A DNA stretch of 23,169 bases, from NCBI GenBank assembly GCA_023389005.1, contig JAEWFE010000285.1, positions 1-23,169 of the forward strand, in the 5' to 3' direction. The notes below the pieces were generated by a model, which was not told the origin of the DNA, did not search any database, and worked only from the letters and a program-made list of their open reading frames with translations. Position numbers and translations under genes: made by a program. This DNA comes from Bacillota bacterium (GTDB taxonomy: Bacteria; Bacillota; Bacilli; Lactobacillales; Enterococcaceae). Numbering within the stretch: the stretch's first letter is position 1; every line of letters starts with the position of its first letter. Of the stretch, positions 1 through 6,046 are shown piece by piece.

Positions 1-80
1 CGTCAGCACAGGGAGTTCAAGCCCCCGGGGTGCCAGGATTGCTTCTTTTCTATAATATAGCATCAAAAGAGTTGTCAAGC
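1..80 (-). promoter_or_regulatory. Minus-strand promoter and 5' end of an unidentified GC-rich transcript
   Basis: Read on the minus strand, TTGCTT (80-75), a 17-nt gap and TATATT (57-52) make a sigma-A type promoter; an overlapping TTGACA is also present. The predicted transcript runs off the left edge through bases 40-1, which are far richer in G+C than the flanking DNA and contain complementary C and G runs. That is typical of a stable structured RNA or a leader, but I cannot match it to a specific tRNA, SRP RNA or tmRNA end. The promoter is seen; the RNA is inferred. Confidence 0.4.
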
Positions 81-94
81 AATTCATTTGATAT

Positions 95-407
95 TTATTT
101 TGTCTCGTCATTTGGAATGTTCTGAAATAATATTCGCAGATAGTCACATTTGGAATATAGTATATGGTCTACATAGACTTCTTTTCCATAGGTATGGTAA
201 AAGTTAAGATAGTTTCCACTTACAATAAAACGGTAATCAATTTCGATATCGGTAATCGCTGAAAGTGGTGTTCCTGCTTGGGCATGTGTCTGTAAAATTG
301 TAATAAGTCTCACTGAGCAGCAGATGGAGTTCTAATTATTTTGAGATAAATGCTTTTATTTCAGCTCAGTCAATTTGTGCTTCTTCTGATAAATATAACT
401 TATTCAT
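95..407 (-). pseudogene. Decayed RelE/ParE-family toxin
   Basis: The C-terminal 72 residues (313-95) resemble RelE/ParE-family mRNA interferases or gyrase toxins, with IDYRFIVSGNYLNFYH, then EVYVDHILYSKCDYLRILF. The natural start is the ATG at 407, which reads MNKLYLSEEAQID before a TGA at codon 14 and a TAA at codon 24; a frameshift near 320 is needed to join the C-terminal part. The toxin is therefore dead. It lies directly downstream of its antitoxin remnant, with the start at 407 overlapping the antitoxin end at 400, the usual operon arrangement. Family assignment rests on recognised sequence pattern. Confidence 0.7.
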
Positions 408-641
408 GAGTAATGCCGAGTGTCTCCTCCACAGTTTCTAGTGCTAGCCAGCCTTTCTCTTCACCCGATTTTCGTCGCTTATCAGCCGAATGGTCGCTTG
501 CGTTTTTTCAAAATCCTTCATGTCTAAAATGGTCTATTTAACTTGTTCGTTCTTGGTCAGAAAAACAGGGGCGCCTACTGTTACATCACTCAATACATTA
601 TTGTAATTCCGTAAGTCAGAAATTGGTTTAATATTAGGCAT
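400..641 (-). pseudogene. Decayed Phd/YefM-family antitoxin
   Basis: From ATG 641, preceded by AGGAGG, the frame reads MPNIKPISDLRNYNNVLSDV, then VGAPVFLTKNEQVK and a TAG stop at codon 36 (534-536). In the same frame it resumes as TILDMKDFEKTQATIRLISD. After a frameshift near 475-480 it ends RRKSGEEKGWLALETVEETL and GITHE, stopping at 400. This is the layout of a Phd/YefM antitoxin: an N-terminal DNA-binding fold followed by a toxin-wrapping tail. One nonsense codon and one frameshift inactivate it. It was followed by the RelE/ParE-like toxin. Confidence 0.7.
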
Positions 642-655
642 ATCAATCAGCCTCC

Positions 656-711
656 TTCTAAGTGTGAGTATATCTCAATCTGCTGTAAATTCAACAGAAA
701 ATTTTACAGCA
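656..711 (-). promoter_or_regulatory. Operator and promoter of the dead toxin-antitoxin pair
   Basis: A perfect 9-bp inverted repeat, TGCTGTAAA (681-689) and TTTACAGCA (703-711), lies upstream of the antitoxin start at 641. On the minus strand, TTGAAT (within the gap of the palindrome) and TATACT, about 16 nt apart, form a promoter placed over this palindrome. Phd/YefM antitoxins normally repress their own operon through such palindromes. The site has survived although both genes are broken. Confidence 0.5.
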
Positions 712-721
712 ATATTTTTTA

Positions 722-808
722 TGCGAATATAATAGCGTGCTTTTAAAGTCATGTTCAGGGAAATCTTTGTATGCTATAATTTTTTATACAAAATAATGAT
801 TTGAGGTG
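722..808 (+). promoter_or_regulatory. Extended -10 promoter and RBS for the 413-aa gene
   Basis: TATAAT at 775-780 is preceded by TG at 772-773, an extended -10 element; the -35 region is poor. A second TATAAT lies at 728-733. GAGGTG at 803-808 is spaced correctly for the ATG at 815 and decides that start over the GTG at 806. Confidence 0.5.
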
Positions 809-814
809 CAAGCG

Positions 815-2056
815 ATGGTACTTGCAAGAACTGATTGGACCAGAATTGTGTATTTTAAAGACTATTTACGTTTACACTTACCAGATAATTTTACAGAGAT
901 TCAAAAAGAAACGCGTGATATTTTAGATGAATTACACAATCATCTTTACTTTATTGACTTTTTAGATTACTTATCATACTTGCAAAGAGAGTTTGAACGT
1001 AGCAATCAAATAGAACAAGTAAGTCAAATAAAGAATATAGAAAAATGGTTAAAGGAAGAATTGTTGATACACCCTGTTCAACGAGAGGCTTATCTGCAGG
1101 CTTTAAAAAAATATCAAGTCCTATTTGAAGGCAAGGATTTAGTTCAGGAGTTTTTGAAAGCAATTAACAGAAAGACTCAATTAGAAAATCGTTATGAGAA
1201 ATTATTGATGACGTTTTTAAATTGTCAACGAAATGCGGAAAAGATACCTGTTTTGCAACATCAGATTAATCACTTAGAACAAATATATGTGCTAGATGGG
1301 CAGTATTGTTATTTAACCCCATTGTTTGAAATTTTCTCTGATACGTATTTGACTGATATCCAACTCTTTCAACATTGTGCACCTGGCCAAGGAAGTGTGT
1401 ATATTTATGATAGGCTCATGGCGATTCGTATAGATTGTTTGGCATTTATTATTCCGTTAAATGGTATGTCGGAATTATTGCAAAAAATGGATGGGCAAGA
1501 AATTTCAATGGAATTCTATGCAATGATTTTGCATGGGGATTATCATCAACATTATTTGATAGAAGAAAATATACCTGATGTGATGTATTGGCCTGAAGTG
1601 AGAAGAAAAAATTATAGTGCGCAATATTATCTTGATTGTCAGAAGGTGAATGAAAAGCTATTTCAATCATGGAATATTTATTCTAGACCAGGAAAAAAGG
1701 TGAAGCAATACCGAAATATTACTGGAGAAATAAATCGAATACTTTGGAAATATGTGGCTGGTGATGTAGCAAATGAGCAAGCAAAATTAAAGCTACAACA
1801 GATTCGAACAAAATATTGTGATGAATTAATTTTTCTACCATATATTAATGAAGTGGATGAGGCCAATGAACGACTCATCAGAAGTGTTTTCCAAAAAAGA
1901 GCGGATGATTTATACATGTTTTGGTATTGTTTGGAGTGGAATATGTTATTAGCAGATGCATATGATCGTTTGGTTGAATATGCAAATAATAATGTAAAGT
2001 GGATTTTACAGACGATTGATGATTTTTGTAATGACCTGTGGACTGATGAGGATTAA
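815..2056 (+). CDS. Unrecognised 413-aa protein
   Basis: I do not recognise this protein. The start is ATG 815, with GAGGTG six bases upstream; GTG 806 would add three residues. It is rich in Leu, Tyr, Glu and Asp, largely helical in appearance, and lacks a signal peptide or a clear membrane segment. The N-terminal half (about 30-150) has long charged, coiled-coil-like helices; the middle (about 165-260) is more beta-like and hydrophobic (DRLMAIRIDCLAFIIPLNG). No nuclease, helicase, ATPase, HEPN or CARF motif stands out. It is followed 32 bp later by an antitoxin-like gene in the same direction and sits among defence-gene debris, so a defence or mobile-element function is possible but only inferred. 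The frame is intact over its whole length. Confidence 0.75.
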   Translation: MVLARTDWTRIVYFKDYLRLHLPDNFTEIQKETRDILDELHNHLYFIDFLDYLSYLQREFERSNQIEQVSQIKNIEKWLKEELLIHPVQREAYLQALKKYQVLFEGKDLVQEFLKAINRKTQLENRYEKLLMTFLNCQRNAEKIPVLQHQINHLEQIYVLDGQYCYLTPLFEIFSDTYLTDIQLFQHCAPGQGSVYIYDRLMAIRIDCLAFIIPLNGMSELLQKMDGQEISMEFYAMILHGDYHQHYLIEENIPDVMYWPEVRRKNYSAQYYLDCQKVNEKLFQSWNIYSRPGKKVKQYRNITGEINRILWKYVAGDVANEQAKLKLQQIRTKYCDELIFLPYINEVDEANERLIRSVFQKRADDLYMFWYCLEWNMLLADAYDRLVEYANNNVKWILQTIDDFCNDLWTDED

Positions 2057-2088
2057 AAGATTTTAGAAAATAACAGGAGGAATGGAAG

Positions 2089-2313
2089 ATGTGTACAATT
2101 TCTTTTCATGTCAGTGAGGAAGAAGAAAAGTTCATTAAGGATTATGTTACTGCCAATTGTTTGAATTTATCTGAATTTATAAAAGAGGCTATTTTCGAAA
2201 AGATGGAAGAAGATTTGCTGTTGGATGAGCAACGGATACTAATAGCAAGAGAAAAAGCAAAAACTGAAAGAATATATAATCATACAGAGGTTTGGAAAAG
2301 GTTGGAAATTTGA
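2089..2313 (+). CDS. Ribbon-helix-helix antitoxin (RelB/DUF6290-like), orphan
   Basis: This 74-aa protein begins MCTISFHVSEEEEKFIKDYV and continues with NLSEFIKEAIFEKMEEDLLL, the strand-helix-helix pattern of small RHH antitoxins. Its end, YNHTEVWKRLEI, matches the short C-terminal tail typical of the RelB/DUF6290 group. The start is supported by AGGAGG at 2074-2079. In most loci a RelE-like toxin overlaps the antitoxin stop; here no toxin frame follows, and the next 120 bp are non-coding. It is therefore either an orphan or the partner of the 413-aa gene upstream. DNA binding and self-repression are family knowledge; the lack of a toxin is seen. Confidence 0.7.
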   Translation: MCTISFHVSEEEEKFIKDYVTANCLNLSEFIKEAIFEKMEEDLLLDEQRILIAREKAKTERIYNHTEVWKRLEI

Positions 2314-2351
2314 GCTTAATGGAATGCTAATATCTAGTAGTTTTGCTTATT

Positions 2352-2415
2352 TTGCAAATTTGAGATTATTAACGTATGATAACAATGTTGAAGAGGTTTA
2401 TTTCTAAAAAAGTAG
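2352..2415 (+). promoter_or_regulatory. Promoter for the AbiEi-like fragment
   Basis: TTGCAA (2352-2357), a 17-nt spacer and TATGAT (2375-2380) form a good sigma-A promoter. The transcript would start near 2387 and enter the gene at 2436, which has a purine-rich ribosome binding site (GGGAGAG). Confidence 0.5.
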
Positions 2416-2435
2416 CAGAGAGGGAGAGAGAATAG

Positions 2436-2696
2436 ATGGCATTGATGGACGATGTATATTGTTATATAGAAGAGAATTATCAGCCCAATGAACCTATTTT
2501 TATGTCTGATTTGAATATTCAAGGTATAAAGCCGGTGTCTGTTCGCCAACAAATAAAGAAGTTAACAGAATCCGGAAAGCTGAAACGTTTTGATACTGGG
2601 ATATATTACATTCCACTAGTGTTGCATTATTTAACTATTTTAGAATTACATAAGTTGTTTAATTTTTGTTTGGAATTTAAAAAAGGGCTCACGTAG
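2436..2696 (+). pseudogene. Truncated AbiEi-like antitoxin, N-terminal winged-helix part
   Basis: The first 60 residues (YIEENYQPNEPIFMSDLNIQ, then VSVRQQIKKLTESGKLKRFD and TGIYYIP) look like the N-terminal winged helix-turn-helix of AbiEi-family antitoxins of type IV toxin-antitoxin (abortive infection) systems. Full AbiEi proteins are about 200-300 aa and continue after the GIYYIP turn. Here the sequence changes character after residue 60 and stops at 86, right at the edge of the IS4 element (2697). No AbiEii nucleotidyltransferase toxin follows. I infer that the rest was lost in a deletion or IS-mediated rearrangement. Whether the fragment is still expressed and binds DNA is unknown. Confidence 0.55.
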
Positions 2697-3969
2697 GAGA
2701 AGCTCCATATCCAGAATTTTCGGGGGGATATATACAATTTAAACAATTTTAAAAGCGCTCATCATAAATCCAGTTAAACGTTATCTTAATGTTGGTGAAT
2801 AGTGAATAGCTTTTATTTTTTGATAAAATTTTTCTGCTGACTCAAATTTTAGTATATCAAAATAACTTTTTATGATTGTTATTGTATTAGGCGATTTTGT
2901 TCTTAGTCTGACAAGTTCCAACAACAATATCGCAATCAAGGTGAGGTACACTTGATTCTTTACATCCTGTTCTTTGGTGGAATACATCTTGGTAATCTTA
3001 AATTGATGCTTGATATACCGGAAGAATAATTCGATTTACCAGCGATTCTTGTATCTTTCCGCGATTTTCTCAGGAGATAAATCGAATCTATTGGTAATAA
3101 ATTTATAGATGTTTCCTTTGTCATCTAGATAAGTTACTAAGCGATATTCTTTGGTTTGATAGGTTTCTGGTTTCCCTAGCTGCACTCTTTGATCAGCGAT
3201 TACCTGAGAGACAAAAGGTTGATCTGCTGGTGGTGCGATATCCTCTTTTAAGATAGTTACTATGGCATTGTCTTTCAATCTAGAGATGAAATAGTATTGA
3301 TTCTCCGTAAAGTAATCCATCAAATCGTATTTGATATAAGCTTTATCAAACACGTAGGTGGCCTCTTGTGTATCCATCAAATTTTCTAGTTGATTCACAT
3401 CATGCTCTTTTGCATTGGTAACCGTAAAGGACTCTGGATGCATACTGCCATTATCTGCTGTGTAACAATAGTTCAAGTGAATCTTGATGCCATGATTCAT
3501 TTTACGGAACTCCGCCCATTCATATGCTTTAGCGCTAAACGAGATGGTTGTAGAATCAATAAGTCTTAAAGTGTTAGAAGTAGTCACTTGTTTTTCAATT
3601 TTTATTTGATTTAAAAGAGCTGCGAAGGTTTCAGCTAATACATCTGTTGGTATAGAGGGTAGTAATCTCGATACCTGAGAAGCACTTATTTCTGTATTAC
3701 CTAACATTGCTTTAACTGGAGTTGATGATGAGTTGCGGTGAATCATTCGGATGCTTGTAATATTTTGTACAACACTGTTAATAAACAGTTGAATGATTTT
3801 GTCGAAAGTGAATTTTTTTTTAAATTGATTGAATGTAAATATTAACTCTCTTGAAGATTCTGAATAATTTAGAGAATTTAGTGGTTTTGGGTATTCCCAA
3901 AACGCCAAATTCACGATATCCTTATCCATGTATTTCTCCTTTATGGTAGATCTTGGATAGGAGCTTCTC
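2697..3969 (-). mobile_element. IS4-family insertion sequence (defective)
   Basis: The ends are imperfect inverted repeats: GAGAAGCTCCATATCCAGA at 2697-2715, and on the other strand GAGAAGCTCCTATCCAAGA reading inward from 3969. They bracket a single transposase gene, total about 1.27 kb, normal for a small IS4-group element. I see no convincing target-site duplication: the flanks are ...CTCACGTAG on the left and AATCATCCCC... on the right. This suggests that the element has been part of a later deletion or recombination. It lies between a truncated AbiEi-like gene and the leader of CRISPR array 1. Confidence 0.75.
2781..3929 (-). pseudogene. IS4-family transposase with internal stop
   Basis: This DDE transposase starts at ATG 3929, with AAAGGAG just upstream, and would be 382 aa. 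The first catalytic Asp is in LRLIDSTT (D125) and the second in YVFDKAYI (D195). The third acidic residue lies in the YREK signature: Y293-x2-R296-x3-E300-x6-K307. Codon 298, inside that signature, is TAA (3036-3038), where CAA (Gln) would fit. The frame then continues intact, IELFFRYIKHQFKI, to the stop at 2781. A single base change therefore inactivates an otherwise full-length transposase, which suggests recent loss. Readthrough or suppression seems unlikely. Confidence 0.85.
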
Positions 3970-4264
3970 AATCATCCCCAAGATCTATTATAAAGTTTTT
4001 TGTTTTTTATAAACAAAAATATGGATAAATTTGATGGAAAATCACCCAATTTTAATTTTTTGTTCAGTTATTTAAATATGGAGAGGTTTTAAATTGCTGT
4101 TATTCAAATATAAATTGAGGAAAAATACCTAAAAGAGATAAATTAAACATTATTTTGGTTTTGCAACGCCAGTGAATGTAAATGTTATTTGACTGTTGAG
4201 TAAATCATTGTTATTGCAGTGTTTTTGTAGTGTCGAAATTAATTAAATAACTTCATCCCATGTA

Positions 4265-4434
4265 TTGATATGATAGCGTTTTGTTGGTATTATATAAGTA
4301 TAAATCAAGAGGGTTATTTCATTTTTTTCGTCAAAAAATTGGACGAAATTTGATTTTAGATGTTCAGTTTGTCCATTTTTTTACCAAGAATTTTGGCTAT
4401 AAACATTGATGTGAAGCCATTCTGTAGTGACTCT
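4265..4434 (+). promoter_or_regulatory. Leader and promoter of CRISPR array 1
   Basis: TTGATA (4265-4270), 17 nt and TATTAT (4288-4293) form a promoter that would start transcription near 4300, toward array 1. Downstream the leader holds an inverted repeat (4330-4344 with 4371-4385), which is also found in the leader of array 2. The last bases before the first repeat, CTCT, are also shared. The stretch 3970-4264, upstream of this promoter, is AT-rich with no gene I can support. Confidence 0.6.
4330..4385 (+). repeat. Leader inverted repeat, array 1 copy
   Basis: GTCAAAAAATTGGAC (4330-4344) faces GTCCATTTTTTTACC (4371-4385), arms of 15 bp with a few mismatches and a 26-bp gap. The right arm ends 49 bp before the first CRISPR repeat. 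The same geometry occurs at 14813-14870. It could be a protein-binding site, for example for an adaptation or regulatory factor, or a hairpin in the leader RNA. Confidence 0.65.
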
Positions 4435-4692
4435 AATCGATACTATGCCCCGTAAATAGGGGACGAGAACTAAAGATATTCAAAGAATACAAGACGTTTA
4501 CCACGTAATTTAGTAATCGATACTATGCCCCGTAAATAGGGGACGAGAACGTATTTTCAACAATCCAAGCTTTCATTATTGTTCAAATCGATACTATGCC
4601 CCGTAAATAGGGGACGAGAACATCATGTTTAATACGTCTATCATCTTCATTAGTCAAATCGATACTATGCCCCGTAAACGAGGGGACAGAAG
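4435..4692 (+). CRISPR. CRISPR array 1, type III-A repeats, three spacers
   Basis: The 36-bp repeats lie at 4435-4470, 4515-4550, 4586-4621 and about 4657-4692. Each starts AATCGATACTATGCCCCG, has a CCCC/GGGG stem around GTAAATA, and ends GGGGACGAGAAC, so the crRNA 5' tag would be ACGAGAAC as in staphylococcal type III-A systems. The first three are identical; the fourth is degenerate in its 3' half (GTAAACGAGGGGACAGAAG), marking the leader-distal end and confirming plus-strand orientation. Spacers are 44, 35 and 35 bp. The array directly precedes cas1, with no obvious terminator between. Spacer targets cannot be judged here. Confidence 0.97.
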
Positions 4693-4779
4693 CAAGAAGA
4701 AATAAACAGGTAAAACAAATCAATTTAAATTGTTTGAATTTTGAAAATTTAGATAAGAAGAAAAACAATTTGGTGGTTA

Positions 4780-5706
4780 TTGCAGAAAGCGGTGTGGAAA
4801 ATGAAAAATGTGCTTTTTGTAGAAAACAGGTATTATGTAACCTGTAATAATTATGGGTTTAAATTTTATAATAGTATTGTAAAGACAACCCAGATTATCC
4901 CATTTGAAGATGTTGTATGGCTGATATTCGTACATAAATATAGTTGCTTTTCAAATAAAGTAATTCAAAAATGTTTGGAAAAAGATATTGGAATGATGTT
5001 TTGTGATTATCGTTTTACGCCGACCTTGCTTTCTATTGGTGAAGCAAAACACTCAGAACGTCTTGAACGATTGCAGTCTCAAATTAATTTGACTACACGT
5101 ACGAAAAATCGTCTTTGGAAGAAAATTGTTGTAGCAAAAATTCGCAATCAAGCTTTAGTCATTAAAAATATTTTTGGTGAATGCCCAACGTACCTTACTT
5201 TAATGGAAATGAGCAAAAAGATTACGGATGGAGATATTGAGAATAAAGAGGCGAATGCAGCTAGTCTTTATTTTGATCAACTTTTTGGTAAGCATTTTAT
5301 TAGAGGCCGCTACAATGATGATATCAATGCTTGTCTTAATTATGGTTATGCAATCCTTCGAGCAGCAGTAAAAAGAGAATTAGCAAGACATGGATTAGAA
5401 ATGTCTCTAGGTATCCACCATTGTTCAACTGAAAATCCTTATAATTTAGCGGATGATTTGATAGAACCATTTCGAGCAATGATAGATGAATGGGTTTATG
5501 AACATCTTGTAAATGCACACGTTGCATTCAATTATTCAATTAGAAAACAGCTTTATACTTTTTTACTGCATACTTGTATCGTGCAATCAGATATTTATGC
5601 AGTTGATGATGCAATTGAAATTATGATTAATTCTTTGATTCAATGTATAAAAACGAATCATTCAGCGGAGTTGTTATTACCTCGGATAAAGGAGTTTGGC
5701 GAATAA
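4780..5706 (+). CDS. cas1: Cas1 integrase, type II-like clade
   Basis: Cas1 with Cas2 captures and integrates new spacers. The 308-aa protein shows the metal-binding triad expected of Cas1: E157 in NKEANAASLYF, H214 in LGIHHCSTEN and E229 in LADDLIEPFRAM. The motifs ALYF-QLFG and LADDLIEPFR, and the short length, resemble Cas1 of type II loci more than the longer type I forms. The start is uncertain: TTG 4780, GTG 4792 and ATG 4801 are all in frame, and none has a strong ribosome binding site; GTG 4792 would place a Trp near the N-terminus, as in many relatives. It overlaps cas2 by one base (TAATG). It is intact, so adaptation is probably functional. Confidence 0.93.
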   Translation: MQKAVWKMKNVLFVENRYYVTCNNYGFKFYNSIVKTTQIIPFEDVVWLIFVHKYSCFSNKVIQKCLEKDIGMMFCDYRFTPTLLSIGEAKHSERLERLQSQINLTTRTKNRLWKKIVVAKIRNQALVIKNIFGECPTYLTLMEMSKKITDGDIENKEANAASLYFDQLFGKHFIRGRYNDDINACLNYGYAILRAAVKRELARHGLEMSLGIHHCSTENPYNLADDLIEPFRAMIDEWVYEHLVNAHVAFNYSIRKQLYTFLLHTCIVQSDIYAVDDAIEIMINSLIQCIKTNHSAELLLPRIKEFGE

Positions 5707-6011
5707 TGATGCTACTTGTATGTTTTGATTTGCCTAGAGATACCAAAGAAAAAAGAAAAGATGCAAGAAAGTTTAGGCAGCGATTACTTGATATGGGGTT
5801 TACGCTAAAGCAATATAGTTTATATGAACGTCCTATCCAAAGAAGTAGTGTGAAGGAAAGAATCATAGCTGAATTAACAGAAAAATTACCTAAATATGGT
5901 TTAATAACTGTGTATACGTTACCTGATGATGTAAATGACGAACAATTGCAGATTTTAGGTGAAAACGCTGTAAAAAAATCTTCAAAGTTTGCGAAGTTTG
6001 TCATATTATAA
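5706..6011 (+). CDS. cas2: Cas2, type II-like clade
   Basis: Cas2 forms the central dimer of the Cas1-Cas2 integrase. The protein is 101 aa from ATG 5706, which overlaps the cas1 stop; ATG 5709 is equally possible. It starts MMLLVCFDLPRDTKEKRK, with the conserved Asp at position 8, followed by FRQRLLDMGFTLKQYSLYER, the ferredoxin-like fold and the GF-QYS-Y pattern seen in type II Cas2 proteins. PKYGLITVYTLPDD forms the fourth-strand region. The compact size and tight coupling to cas1 suggest that the pair has moved as one adaptation module. A GGGGTGAG ribosome binding site for cas10 follows it. Confidence 0.92.
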   Translation: MMLLVCFDLPRDTKEKRKDARKFRQRLLDMGFTLKQYSLYERPIQRSSVKERIIAELTEKLPKYGLITVYTLPDDVNDEQLQILGENAVKKSSKFAKFVIL

Positions 6012-6046
6012 AAATATAAGTGATTGATGGTTTGGGGTGAGAAATA

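Noticed and set aside
1..38. Possible tRNA 3' end (GTTCAAG loop and TGCCA)
   Set aside because: The TTCAAGC loop position does not fit a paired T-stem, acceptor and CCA end; a minus-strand RNA 5' end fits better.
722..729. cin-box-like TGCGAATA before the 413-aa gene
   Set aside because: Similar matches occur within coding DNA in this window (in cas1 and the relE remnant), so one match is no more than chance allows.
4583..4768. Minus-strand 61-aa frame across array 1
   Set aside because: It runs through CRISPR repeats and spacers and has no ribosome binding site.
4693..4779. Terminator between array 1 and cas1 (CAATTTAAATTG palindrome)
   Set aside because: The palindrome is pure A/T apart from its ends, has no stable GC stem and no adjacent T run; readthrough into cas1 seems more likely.
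5627..6004. Minus-strand 125-aa frame opposite cas2
   Set aside because: It is a shadow of the cas1-cas2 coding sequence; the plus-strand genes are clear.
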